Positions 37,092-46,418 of a stretch of 64,000 nucleotides of DNA are shown in pieces. The DNA comes from UBA2330 sp049293015 (GTDB lineage Bacteria; Bacteroidota; Ignavibacteria; Tepidaquicellales; Tepidaquicellaceae). Position 1 is the first letter of the stretch; each line of letters begins with the position of its first letter. The notes below the pieces were generated by a model. The model did not search any database and was not told the DNA's origin. It worked only from the letters and a program-made list of their open reading frames with translations. The translations under genes and the position numbers were made by a program. Location of the stretch: the NCBI GenBank assembly GCA_049293015.1, contig JBATSB010000210.1, positions 8,143 to 72,142 on the forward strand, written 5' to 3'.

Positions 37092-37991
37092 TTATTTTAA
37101 AGAATTTACGATAGTATTCACATTGAATCTTACTGCGCCAATATAGCTGCCTTCATCTGTACCTTCATTTCCAATAGAATCCGAATAAAGCGTACCACCA
37201 ACCTGTGCACCGGTCTCTCCTGAGATCTGCTCAAGCAACTTTGGATTAACGCTTGTCTCAATAAAAACCGATCTTATCTTTTTTTCTTTTATCATATCTA
37301 TAATATTCTTAAAATCTTCTGTCCTTACTTTTGCCTCAGTGGAAATTCCCTGAAGACCTTTTACATCAAGACCATAAGCCCTGCCGAAATATCTGAATGC
37401 ATCATGTGAAGTAATTAGAATTCTCTTATCTTCGGGAATTTTTGCAATCTCAGATTTTATCCAACCGTTAAGTGAATCCAGTTCGGTTAAATATTTTTTC
37501 AAATTAGCATCATAATATTCAGCATTTTTAGGATCAATTTCCATTAGACCATCTGTGATATTTTCAGCATACGTTTTTACATTTGATACATCAAACCAAG
37601 CATGCGGATCAGGATCTCCAAATCCTTTTTCGTCTGTCATCGGAGTAATGCCTTCAGATACAGTTACTACTTTTTTATTCCTGTCTGCACCTGTGATCAT
37701 TTCTTCTATCCAGTGCTCAAGATTAAATCCATTTATAAATACAATATTGCTTTTACTGATAAGTCTCGGATCTGACGGTTTTGGATGGTAAGTATGCGGA
37801 TCTACGCCGACTCCGCAAACACTGTATGATTCTACTTTATCTCCGCCGATGTTTTTTACAATATCACTTATAATGTTTATAGATGAAACTGCAACTATTT
37901 TTCCGTCTGAAACTTCTTCAGTACTGTTTTCATTTTTACAACCTGAACAGATTATTATTACAGTGAAAATAAGCAGATATATTTTTTTCAT
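37092..37991 (-). CDS. Metal (Mn/Zn/Fe) ABC transporter substrate-binding lipoprotein
   Basis: A 299-residue periplasmic lipoprotein (lipobox IICSGCKN) of the cluster A-I family. Ligand positions are seen in DPHTYHPKPSD, DPHAWFD, TSHDAFRYFG and GTLYSDSIG: three His and one Asp, as in TroA-like proteins. The His-rich loop of zinc-specific ZnuA is absent, which together with the MntR-type regulator favours manganese or broad specificity. It starts directly after the regulator stop. Confidence 0.92.
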   Translation of the reverse strand: MKKIYLLIFTVIIICSGCKNENSTEEVSDGKIVAVSSINIISDIVKNIGGDKVESYSVCGVGVDPHTYHPKPSDPRLISKSNIVFINGFNLEHWIEEMITGADRNKKVVTVSEGITPMTDEKGFGDPDPHAWFDVSNVKTYAENITDGLMEIDPKNAEYYDANLKKYLTELDSLNGWIKSEIAKIPEDKRILITSHDAFRYFGRAYGLDVKGLQGISTEAKVRTEDFKNIIDMIKEKKIRSVFIETSVNPKLLEQISGETGAQVGGTLYSDSIGNEGTDEGSYIGAVRFNVNTIVNSLK

Positions 37992-38642
37992 TTAATTTTT
38001 TGTAATGAATATGTTTTTCGATAATTTTTCACTTAAGAAAATATTTCTCGATTTTAATTTTATCTGAATAGAATTGTCAAAATCTATTTTCTCAATTATT
38101 TCTATCTTATCATTCAGCTTAAGTCCGGCTTTTGATAAATATTCAAGCACTTCCGAACTCTCATCTGAAACCTGCCTTATAACAGCTTTATCCCCAACTT
38201 TTAATTCAGATAAACAAGTAAGATTGGATTCAGGTATCTTTCCGTCTTTATCAGGGATTGGATGCCCGTGAGGATCAAATTTCGGATTTCCGAGAAAGTT
38301 TTCTAATTTTAATACTAATTCATCGGAGGATGCATGTTCAAGATTTTCTGCTTCCGAATGAACTTTCTCCCAGGGGTATTCAAGATTTTTCACTAAAAAT
38401 ACTTCCCATAATCTGTGCTTTCTCACTAAATTTATAGCAATTCTCTCACCTTTTTTTGTTAATTCAAATCCTTTATATGGAGTATTCTTAATGAATCCGG
38501 ATTTTGAGATCTTTGAGATCATATCACTAACTGCAGCCGGAGAAATATTCATTTTCTCAGCAAGTATCATATTTGTTACTTTACCGTCAGTTGTTTGTAT
38601 TGAATAAATATTTTTTAAATAATCTTCTAAGCTGGTCCGCAT
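37992..38642 (-). CDS. MntR/DtxR-family metal-dependent transcriptional repressor
   Basis: A 216-residue regulator heading the metal-uptake operon. It has an N-terminal winged helix (TNMILAEKMNISPAAVSDMISKI), the dimerisation and metal-binding domain with His76, Glu99, Glu102 and His103 matching MntR ligands, and a C-terminal FeoA/SH3-like domain (about 143-216), as in DtxR/IdeR. Asp7 matches MntR Asp8, but the position of MntR Glu11 appears to be Lys10, so the metal site may differ from that of Bacillus MntR. It probably represses its own operon through the palindrome 25 bases upstream. Confidence 0.93.
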   Translation of the reverse strand: MRTSLEDYLKNIYSIQTTDGKVTNMILAEKMNISPAAVSDMISKISKSGFIKNTPYKGFELTKKGERIAINLVRKHRLWEVFLVKNLEYPWEKVHSEAENLEHASSDELVLKLENFLGNPKFDPHGHPIPDKDGKIPESNLTCLSELKVGDKAVIRQVSDESSEVLEYLSKAGLKLNDKIEIIEKIDFDNSIQIKLKSRNIFLSEKLSKNIFITKN

Positions 38643-38666
38643 GTATAAAAATTTTTTAAACCAAAG

Positions 38667-38680
38667 TTAAGCATGCTTAA
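38667..38680 (-). promoter_or_regulatory. Candidate MntR/DtxR operator palindrome
   Basis: TTAAGCATGCTTAA is a perfect 14-bp palindrome, extended by partial symmetry outward, 25 bases upstream of the repressor start codon, where a promoter would lie. Its TTAA..TTAA symmetric form resembles DtxR-family sites. No other site of this quality is visible in the operon. Confidence 0.6.
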
Positions 38681-38735
38681 TTTTATATACAAGTTAAATT
38701 AAATAAATTTTATACCATAACTTACTATTATAGTA

Positions 38736-38768
38736 AAAGCTGCCTAATAATTAACTTTAAGCAGCTTT
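38736..38768 (-). terminator. Hairpin terminator after the LamG/dockerin-like gene
   Basis: AAAGCTGC and GCAGCTTT form an 8-bp stem with a 17-base loop, about 130 bases beyond the stop of the minus-strand LamG gene and upstream of the repressor operon promoter. On the minus strand TTTTACT follows. Confidence 0.6.
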
Positions 38769-38898
38769 CTTTTCGAAGGGAATAGATTTGCAATTATTTG
38801 TGGATTTGCTTAAATGACTTTATAAATTTATCAATTAAAGAAATCCGATTTCTACTTTCATATTCATATGAGTTAGGAATAATTTGGATAAGTATTGA

Positions 38899-41331
38899 TC
38901 AAGGAGAAATTTTAGTTATAAAATTGACTGCATTATTTTCTGTTATCAAACCATCTGAAAGATCCGTTACATCATCACCATTAATGTCCGTAGGAATATA
39001 TCCGCTTGCAAAATTGAACGCATCATTATCTATAAGACTTAGATCCGATACATCCACTGCATCGTCCTGATTTACATCTCCGCTGTAAAATGCATAAGTT
39101 TTAGGAGAATCGTCAACTCTGATCTGATTACTACCAAATGCAAAAGATGAATCTGTATAGAAATTCTGGATCCCCTGTAATTGATTCGAAAAAATAATAA
39201 AATTATCTGACCATGTTTCAATAGAATTTCTGTGCTTTACAACTATATAATGTAATAAGTCATAATCTAAATTATCATAACTAACCGGACAAATTCCATT
39301 GCTTCCTAAAACTGCTTTAGATCCTTGTATCAGTGCATAAGGAGATACAACGGATCTTAATTCAACATTTAATGTATCTGTTACCGTCAGATTTAAGATT
39401 GGATTATAAAAGCCCTGGATAAATGAAGACATAGTTAGATTCGTTTGCGGTGTTGTCAGGTTATTAAATCTGATTCCCCAAGAATATATAAATCCGGTAT
39501 TACCGGTTACATTATCATTAACACTTAATGTCCAGGTAGCTTTTGAATCCATGCCTGAAAAAAATGAATTGAGATTATTTAACGGTTTAATCGCTGAACA
39601 AAAAGAAGAGTATTTACTATTACCTAAAGTACTGTCAGCCTGATCGTCAAATATCAGAGAAATATTATTATCTGTACTGTTTGTAATTTTACCGTCAAAT
39701 AGTAAAATAGAATCTGATGATTCTGATCTCAACAAAGTAATTCTCAGGTCTGAAGAACTTGCATGCTCTAAATTTACAAATACATCAATATCGTTAACAG
39801 GTTTGGACATATTTATTTTCATTGAACTTAAAACTATTCCTGATGAACCTGTCTCAGGGATCTTCTTATTTACGGGTAAAAAATAATATGCTTTATAATA
39901 ATTGTTATTTTGACCATTCAGTATTGGTGATCTGGGGGTATTTATATTTGCAGAAGGATGACTGAATTTAGCACCATTTCTAAGAAATAATTTCGGACCA
40001 CCGCTTTCACCATTATCGAAAGTATTGCCGTCAAACTTATACGAGAATAAAATTGCTGCTATTTCATTTTTTATTGAAGCATCAATACCTCTGTACATAT
40101 TTCTGATTATATCCAGGTCATCATGGAAAAGAGCATAGATTCTCAGCTCATCTATATATCCGTTAAAAAATTCAGATTGACCTGGAGCTCCTCCTACAAA
40201 AACTGAATCACTTAAATTAGAAATACTTCCCGCAGAAGCAGACTGATTTCCAATTTTATTACCATTTAAAAAAGTTGTTAAAAGTCCAAAAGATAAGCTG
40301 TATGAAACTGCAACATGACTCCATTGATTTTGAGGGATTGTTGCTGATCTTGTAAATACATTATTATTTATTGTTGTTCTGATCCCAGTTGATGAGACTG
40401 CTAAGGAAAAAGCTGTGTTTCCTCCAGTTTGTTTTTTAACTATAACAGACATATTACTGTCTCTGGGATAGACCCAGCATTCTATTGTTATTTTATTAAA
40501 AGGAAATATCATGGAACTGTCTTTTGCTGAAAGATAATCATCCGTTCCGTTTAAATTTATAGCTTCATTTGTGCTGATAGTATTATATGGTTGAAAAGTC
40601 ATACTTGCCGCTGTAATATTAAATCCGTTTCCGTTATTTTCTTTTCCGGACTGATCGGTCAATGAAAACGGAGATACATTACTCCTTTTCTGAAAAGTCA
40701 TAGATAGATTCAACCCGTTATAAATTCCGCTGTTTGTTCCAAGTGAGGTTCTGAAATATTCTGAAATTTCAGTTGAGCTTAAACACCTGTTCCAGATCCT
40801 TACTTCATCAAGCTGACCTTTATAGGGAGTAGAACTTCCTGATATTCCAATAAATAAGGAATCAGTATTTGAGGTAGGTGAGACTCCCGGGACTACTGAT
40901 GATGTATCTAATATACCATTTACATAGATTGAAAATGTATTCGATGTTGATTCGTATGAAGCACTTATATGTGTCCATACATTACTTTGAATTAATGTTG
41001 TGCTTTTAGAAAGAAGTCTTGTAGATCCATTTGTAATGACATTGATTCTACCAGTATTTTGAAGTCTTATACCATATCTCAGAGAAGTACCTAAAGTCCC
41101 TCCTTTTGCGATAATTCCTTTTGCTGTAATCCCTGTTAAATCCGGATTTACCCATGCTTCAAAAGTAAAATCAGAAGTAAGGTTTATGGATATGGAGTTT
41201 GGAACAGAGATATAACTGGATGCAGATCCGGAAAAAGTACATGCCTGATTCCAGTAAAGCTGCGAATTTGCGGATCCGTTAAATAGAATAAGTAGTACTA
41301 ATACTTTCAAAAATAAAGATACATTTTTCAT
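38899..41331 (-). CDS. Secreted protein with two LamG domains, a P/Homo-B domain and a dockerin-like C-terminus
   Basis: An 810-residue exported protein (signal ending SANSQ). Two LamG/concanavalin-type domains (about 25-205 and 250-420) each show the FTFEAWVNP / ITIECWVYP strand and a GYIDELRIY or GQLDEVRIW edge, suggesting sugar or ligand binding. Residues about 470-630 resemble the proprotein-convertase P domain (INMSKPVNDIDVFVNLEH, WTLSVND). After a beta module, the C-terminus (about 735-810) has two dockerin-like calcium loops, DVNQDDAVDVSDL and DINGDDVTDLSD. No canonical type IX sorting domain follows, so the dockerin-like pair may be the surface-attachment module. Confidence 0.8.
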   Translation of the reverse strand: MKNVSLFLKVLVLLILFNGSANSQLYWNQACTFSGSASSYISVPNSISINLTSDFTFEAWVNPDLTGITAKGIIAKGGTLGTSLRYGIRLQNTGRINVITNGSTRLLSKSTTLIQSNVWTHISASYESTSNTFSIYVNGILDTSSVVPGVSPTSNTDSLFIGISGSSTPYKGQLDEVRIWNRCLSSTEISEYFRTSLGTNSGIYNGLNLSMTFQKRSNVSPFSLTDQSGKENNGNGFNITAASMTFQPYNTISTNEAINLNGTDDYLSAKDSSMIFPFNKITIECWVYPRDSNMSVIVKKQTGGNTAFSLAVSSTGIRTTINNNVFTRSATIPQNQWSHVAVSYSLSFGLLTTFLNGNKIGNQSASAGSISNLSDSVFVGGAPGQSEFFNGYIDELRIYALFHDDLDIIRNMYRGIDASIKNEIAAILFSYKFDGNTFDNGESGGPKLFLRNGAKFSHPSANINTPRSPILNGQNNNYYKAYYFLPVNKKIPETGSSGIVLSSMKINMSKPVNDIDVFVNLEHASSSDLRITLLRSESSDSILLFDGKITNSTDNNISLIFDDQADSTLGNSKYSSFCSAIKPLNNLNSFFSGMDSKATWTLSVNDNVTGNTGFIYSWGIRFNNLTTPQTNLTMSSFIQGFYNPILNLTVTDTLNVELRSVVSPYALIQGSKAVLGSNGICPVSYDNLDYDLLHYIVVKHRNSIETWSDNFIIFSNQLQGIQNFYTDSSFAFGSNQIRVDDSPKTYAFYSGDVNQDDAVDVSDLSLIDNDAFNFASGYIPTDINGDDVTDLSDGLITENNAVNFITKISP

Positions 41332-41827
41332 TTTCTTTTTATTTGATTTATAAAAATTAAAATCTTTTTTAATAAAATTGAATAAGCTAATTCAGGTAAA
41401 GCCGGTCTCAATCAAAATTGAAACCGGGTTCTAAACCTGACATCAAACCATATGAAGAAAATCATATAAAGAATAGAAAATTCTTTTAGGGATGATGTAT
41501 TTGTTTCCTTTGATTCAATACAAAAATATCCCGAATCTTCTTAAATTAAAAACTTAATATTGTCTAAGTTTAGTCAAAGAATTTTTAATTATGGGGGAAA
41601 TAGTTGAAAATAAAATTGGAATTGAGGTTTTTAGCGAATAATGCTTAGTTTAGTAATAGAGGAAGTAATCTCAATTGAATACTTGTTTTGAATTCTCAGA
41701 ATGAATTTAACATCTTATTTTTTGGTAATACCCAAAAGACTGAAGTATACATTTATTTAAAAAAAATAAATGAATATTTTATAGGTTTATTGAAACATTT
41801 ATCAACATGATTAAGTTAGTTTAGCAT
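41332..41827. other. Divergent spacer with a hairpin
   Basis: An AT-rich region of about 500 bases between divergent genes. CCGGTCTCAAT and ATTGAAACCGG (41402-41427) form an 11-bp stem with one mismatch and a 4-base loop, placed in the leader of the LamG gene on the minus strand. No gene is apparent. The hairpin may be regulatory or a leftover terminator. Confidence 0.4.
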
Positions 41828-43117
41828 ATGTCAATCTGGAACAGAATAATTTTTTTCACAGTAATTTTTTCAATACTTTTTGGGTGTCAGTATCTCACCT
41901 TTAAAACTTTCAAAAAATTTTTAAAATCAAAATTTTCCGGTAACAGAAAATTAAAATATCTATATGCTTATCCGTTTATAATATTTAATTTGCCATATCT
42001 TTATGTTTTATATAACCTTTTCACTTCAACAAAAACACCTTACTGGGTAATCAATTACGGCTACATACCATTTTATATATTTCAGGGAGCCGTAATTTTC
42101 ATAGGTCTTTATCTTTTAATTGGAAAGCTTATTAAGGCACCTTTTGCAATTCCATATTACTTTCTAAATAAAATTAAATACTTTAAGGAGAAGTTTAATT
42201 CTTTTTTCAATAAAAATTCCGTCAAAAAAATAGATTCTTCAAGAAGGGCTTTTATAAAAACCTCTGCTGCATTTGTTTCGGGGTATGCATTTATAGGTGC
42301 TACGACTGGTGTACTCAGTAAAAATGATTACAAAATTGAAAAATTGGATCTGAGTATTCCAAGGCTACCTGATGAATTAAAAGGAACTACCATCTCTTTT
42401 ATCAGCGATATTCATTCAGGTCCTTATATGAATGAAAATCTGATGAGAGAATATGCTGAAGTGATAAATGACCTCAAATCTGATATGATCTTAATGGCAG
42501 GAGATCTTACTAACTCACAAAAGGAAGAAGTATTTCCATTTGTAAATGCTTTTAAAGATCTCAAAGCGCAGCATGGTATTTATTCATCTCTCGGGAATCA
42601 CGATTATTTTTCAGATCCGGACTTCATAGCTAAAGTAGTTAATAATGAATCACCTGTAAAAGTCCTGAGAAATCAGTCTGAAATTATTTCGCTTAAAGGA
42701 AAAGATATCTGTCTGATGGGAATAGAAGATACTAGACAAAGCGGGTCAGCTCCGGATAACATTCTAATAAATTATCTTGATGAAACGATAAGCAGTACAA
42801 AAAAAATATTCAATGATAAGAACTTGAATTATGATGAGACTACAAAAATTGCTTTGTTTCATAAGCCATATTTTTTTAACGAACTTCAGGATAGAAAAAT
42901 TGATCTGTACCTGAGCGGTCACACTCATGGCGGACAGGTTGTACTTGCAGACTTCGGAAATCTGAATATTTCTTTTGCAGGTGCAGTAAGTGATTTTATA
43001 AAAGGTCTTTATAAAAATCCATCGTCACAAATGTACGTATCCCGTGGCATAGGCTGTGTTGCTTTACCTATACGTTTGAACTGCCCGCCTGAAATTACAG
43101 TCTTTCGTTTAGTTTAA
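41828..43117 (+). CDS. Membrane-bound metallophosphoesterase (YkuE/YaeI-like)
   Basis: A 429-residue protein. Three hydrophobic segments fill the first ~110 residues, then SSRRAFIKTSAAF (about 137) resembles a twin-arginine motif before another hydrophobic stretch. The calcineurin-like phosphoesterase domain carries the complete metal-site set: FISDIHSG, MAGDLT, LGNHDYF, FHKPYF and LSGHTHGGQ. Relatives hydrolyse UDP-diacylglucosamine or phosphodiester bonds; the substrate here is unknown. It converges with the cytochrome gene, stops separated by 1 base. Confidence 0.9.
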   Translation: MSIWNRIIFFTVIFSILFGCQYLTFKTFKKFLKSKFSGNRKLKYLYAYPFIIFNLPYLYVLYNLFTSTKTPYWVINYGYIPFYIFQGAVIFIGLYLLIGKLIKAPFAIPYYFLNKIKYFKEKFNSFFNKNSVKKIDSSRRAFIKTSAAFVSGYAFIGATTGVLSKNDYKIEKLDLSIPRLPDELKGTTISFISDIHSGPYMNENLMREYAEVINDLKSDMILMAGDLTNSQKEEVFPFVNAFKDLKAQHGIYSSLGNHDYFSDPDFIAKVVNNESPVKVLRNQSEIISLKGKDICLMGIEDTRQSGSAPDNILINYLDETISSTKKIFNDKNLNYDETTKIALFHKPYFFNELQDRKIDLYLSGHTHGGQVVLADFGNLNISFAGAVSDFIKGLYKNPSSQMYVSRGIGCVALPIRLNCPPEITVFRLV

Positions 43118-43118
43118 T

Positions 43119-44105
43119 TTAGTAAGGTGGAATTCCGTTTGGATCAAATTTTACAACCATATTATTAACAGGTTTTTGTGACATTAAATAATCATACACT
43201 GCTCCAAGATCTTCGTCTGTACAAACATTATAAAAAGTCCATGGCATTGACGTATTAAACTCACCGTCATGTACAGTGGTATTCAGAAAATCCGGATCAT
43301 TATAATTTCTGAATTTCTGAATGAATTGTTCTTTGGTCCAGTTTCCAATTCCTGTTTCTTTATCAGGAGTAATATTAGCTGACCTAATTATACCCCCTTT
43401 TGGTCCCGGCAATTCCGTTCCGCCGGCAAACATTTTATCCTGTACGAATTCACCTTTTACCATTGGAGTATGACATGCCATACATCCTCCTGAATAATAT
43501 TCACCCAATGCAACTGTGTTAGTTTTGTCAGGAATTTTTTTAAAGTCAGGTTTTGATGGAAGAGTTCGGAAAATAAGATTCATTGGAAATTTCAGATTAT
43601 GTTCAGGAATTTCATTTTTTATTGGCGGCAAAGTTCTGATATAAGCTATGATAGCTTTTACATCTTCCTCATCCATATTCCTGTAATACATAAACGGCAT
43701 CATTGGAGCGAGTGGCTCTCCATCCTTATCCACGCCCATTGTGATTGCTCTGAAAATTTCACCATCTGTCCAGTTTCCAAGACCTGTCTCTTTATCAGAA
43801 GTAATATTTTTTGCCAGTACTGTACCGGCTCCTTCACCAAAATTTTCTCCTCCCATTCCTTCTGTCCCTTCAATAAGCGGACTTCCAAATTTGCTGAAAT
43901 CTCTTTGCGAATGGCAATCCATACATGATGCAAAACCTACAGAAAGATATTTACCCCTTTCTATCATTTCTGGTGTAGAGATTATTTTTAAATCAGGTGC
44001 ATCTCCTACATCAGGTAAACTGGTTTTTATATAAACAAAGCCTGCGATCAATAATACAACTACTAACCCAAGTAAAATTCCTAAAATTTTGAAAAGTTTT
44101 TTCAT
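43119..44105 (-). CDS. Di-heme cytochrome c
   Basis: A 328-residue periplasmic protein anchored by an N-terminal helix (about 7-27). Two heme-attachment motifs, CMDCH (about residue 60) and CMACH (about 208), each head a cytochrome c domain with likely distal Met ligands (MMPFMYYRNM, and SMPWTFYNV). The arrangement resembles the cytochrome subunits of alcohol or aldehyde dehydrogenases (GNWTDGEIFRAIT.., GIGNWTKEQF). It probably passes electrons in the respiratory chain. No partner dehydrogenase is adjacent. Confidence 0.92.
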   Translation of the reverse strand: MKKLFKILGILLGLVVVLLIAGFVYIKTSLPDVGDAPDLKIISTPEMIERGKYLSVGFASCMDCHSQRDFSKFGSPLIEGTEGMGGENFGEGAGTVLAKNITSDKETGLGNWTDGEIFRAITMGVDKDGEPLAPMMPFMYYRNMDEEDVKAIIAYIRTLPPIKNEIPEHNLKFPMNLIFRTLPSKPDFKKIPDKTNTVALGEYYSGGCMACHTPMVKGEFVQDKMFAGGTELPGPKGGIIRSANITPDKETGIGNWTKEQFIQKFRNYNDPDFLNTTVHDGEFNTSMPWTFYNVCTDEDLGAVYDYLMSQKPVNNMVVKFDPNGIPPY

Positions 44106-44194
44106 TTTTTCTTTTAAGTTAATTAGTGAATATGTTTGATAAAAATTTCCATTAAAATAAAATTTTTAATTTTAAATTTCCATATTTATTTTTT

Positions 44195-44791
44195 ATGAAA
44201 AAAATTCTGATCGCCTCAGGTAATTCTCACAAAATTAATGAAATAAGTTCTATAGTCTCAGATATTCCCAATCTTGAGATGACTACACTCAATAATTTTG
44301 GTATCAGTCTGGAAGTCGAAGAAAATGGCAGCACTCTCGAAGGTAATGCTTTAATAAAAGCTAAAGCTGTTTATAATCTTTTGGAAATGCCTGTTATCTC
44401 AGATGATACAGGTCTTTTTACAAATTCTCTCAATGGTGAACCCGGAATTTACTCAGCCAGATATGCCGGAAACAATGCTACTTATGAAGACAATTGTAAT
44501 AAGTTATTAGATAATCTCAAAGAAATTAATGACGATAAATTACAGGCAGAGTTCAAGTGCTGTATATGTCTTTTGATAAATTTAAATGAGTATTATTTTT
44601 TTGAAGGAATTTGCAGAGGCAAAATTTGCAGAAGTCCGAAAGGTGAAAATGGATTCGGCTATGATCCTGTTTTTTTGCCGGATGGGTTTGAAAAGACTTT
44701 TGCTGAATTAAATGAAGAAGAAAAAAATGTGATCTCTCACAGAGGAAGAGCTTTAGAAAAGTTAAAGGAATTTTTGGTTAATTACCAATGA
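44195..44791 (+). CDS. rdgB: RdgB/HAM1-family non-canonical purine NTP pyrophosphatase
   Basis: A 198-residue enzyme removing dITP/XTP from the nucleotide pool. ILIASGNSHKINEI, SDDTGLFTNSLNGEPGIYSARYAG, GFGYDPVFLPDG and the C-terminal SHRGRALEKL are diagnostic. The gene overlaps the convergent sialidase-like gene by 14 bases at their 3' ends. Confidence 0.96.
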   Translation: MKKILIASGNSHKINEISSIVSDIPNLEMTTLNNFGISLEVEENGSTLEGNALIKAKAVYNLLEMPVISDDTGLFTNSLNGEPGIYSARYAGNNATYEDNCNKLLDNLKEINDDKLQAEFKCCICLLINLNEYYFFEGICRGKICRSPKGENGFGYDPVFLPDGFEKTFAELNEEEKNVISHRGRALEKLKEFLVNYQ

Positions 44792-46199
44792 GTTGATCTT
44801 TATTTATTATTCCCGCATAGACATCAAAGTTACCGTTCCTTCCGTCTGTCCATACTGCAATAATTTGTTTTTCTGATACTACAAAAGAATTGTAATCACC
44901 GAAATACTTTTCGACAGCAATCTCTGAAGGTGAATAAGGATTTGTCGATAAATTTTTATCTGTAAAAGTTTTACCTCCGTCTGAAGATACAGAGATGTAA
45001 GATTCCGTTAAAATGTTATTAATATCATTCCGTGAATCCTGATAAAAAATATAGATCAGCCCATTTTCATCTGCTGCAATCAAAGGTTGATACTGATCAT
45101 TTTCAGTATCATCAGAATTTACTCTGACAGGTATTGTAAATTCAGAATTTTCATTAACAAGTTTTGTATAATAAATATCTGAAAGATCATTGACGGCTCC
45201 TTTTGCTGAATAAGTAATAAGTATTTCTCCTTCTGAAGAAAGCTCAAGTGATGGTTCAGAATTAATCCTAATTCCTGAATTTTGTTCTGATTTCAGTATG
45301 TTTTTATTTTCTACTGATTTCCCTGCTACATTTATTTTTAGATGTGACTTTATGCTATTCCATTTTATCCCTTTATCAAAAGATCTGACTACTTTAATAC
45401 TTTTTCCGTCATTTACATAAGCAAGATATATATTACCTTCCTTATCCTCTATCATAGAACTAAAATGAGACTTGTTGTCTGTTAATATAATCGGATCCGA
45501 AAAAGTCTCTCCTTTATCTTTACTCAATATTAATTTTATATGAGATTTATAACCGGAAATTTCTGTCCAGAAAATATAGAGAGCGTTATTTTTGCTGATA
45601 AAAATTTTTGGCTTATCAATCTTTACAGATGCAGTTGTATTGGAGACAAGTAAATTTTTACCGGAAGTCCAGTTTAAACCATTATCATCTGATCTTGCAA
45701 AAAATATACCTTCGTTTACATTCTTATGCAGATCATACTGAATCGCTGTAAAATATAATTGACCATAATTATCATATTCTATCCAGGGGTCAGAATAAGA
45801 TGAAGTAATATAGCATTCAGAAAGTTCTATCTCTTCTGCTTTCCAGTCTAGTCCCTTATTTTCAGAAATAAATATTCTTGCTTTATTTTCATCAATCGAA
45901 AAGTCATTTGCAGAAACAATTAGACTTTGATCATTAACAGGGCTGCACCTGACAACAGGTTCAGAAGCTCCGGGAAGATCATTTATTCTGACATTGGTAA
46001 GTTCGTTTTTATGGGAAATATCTTTAGAAGTATATTTATCGGCTGCACCAAATTTTTCTTTGAATAGAAATTTCTTTGGTGACATTTGAATCTCAGGTTT
46101 ACTGATATCCTTCTTACTTAAGTTCAGATATACAAATCCTGATCCGAAGATCAGCAATGAAATTAAAGCTGGGATTATATTTTTAAACTTGTTATACAT
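44778..46199 (-). CDS. Sialidase-like beta-propeller protein with Asp-box repeats
   Basis: A 473-residue exported protein with an N-terminal hydrophobic anchor (about 9-26). At least five Asp-box/BNR motifs of the S-x-D-x-G-x-x-W type are visible: SENKGLDW, SDDNGLNW, SKDKGETF, SFDKGIKW and SSDGGKTF, defining a six-bladed propeller as in exo-sialidases. The arginine triad and catalytic Tyr/Glu of true sialidases could not be placed, so a non-enzymatic or other glycan role is equally likely. Confidence 0.8.
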   Translation of the reverse strand: MYNKFKNIIPALISLLIFGSGFVYLNLSKKDISKPEIQMSPKKFLFKEKFGAADKYTSKDISHKNELTNVRINDLPGASEPVVRCSPVNDQSLIVSANDFSIDENKARIFISENKGLDWKAEEIELSECYITSSYSDPWIEYDNYGQLYFTAIQYDLHKNVNEGIFFARSDDNGLNWTSGKNLLVSNTTASVKIDKPKIFISKNNALYIFWTEISGYKSHIKLILSKDKGETFSDPIILTDNKSHFSSMIEDKEGNIYLAYVNDGKSIKVVRSFDKGIKWNSIKSHLKINVAGKSVENKNILKSEQNSGIRINSEPSLELSSEGEILITYSAKGAVNDLSDIYYTKLVNENSEFTIPVRVNSDDTENDQYQPLIAADENGLIYIFYQDSRNDINNILTESYISVSSDGGKTFTDKNLSTNPYSPSEIAVEKYFGDYNSFVVSEKQIIAVWTDGRNGNFDVYAGIINKDQLIGN

Positions 46200-46208
46200 A
46201 TAACTTTG

Positions 46209-46280
46209 TACCCCGTAGAAGATTCGAACTTCTAAATACAGATTCGTAGTCTGTTGGTTTATCCATTAGCCTAACGGGGC
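46209..46280 (-). tRNA. tRNA-Arg (anticodon ACG)
   Basis: A 72-base cloverleaf on the minus strand. The acceptor stem GCCCCGT pairs with ACGGGGT (G-U at the first pair). The anticodon arm is ACAGA-CTACGAA-TCTGT with anticodon ACG, presumably edited to ICG by TadA and reading CGU/CGC/CGA. The T arm is AGAAG-TTCGAAT-CTTCT. CCA is not encoded. Confidence 0.95.
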
Positions 46281-46418
46281 GTGATGCAAAATTAATTTTT
46301 TCAATATGCAATTAAAAGGAAAAACTATACTTGTTTTATCAATTTAATCTGTTCAGTCCAAAACTTTTTATTTTAAATTTTAGATTTAAATATTTGATAT
46401 AATTTTTGCTTAGAATAA

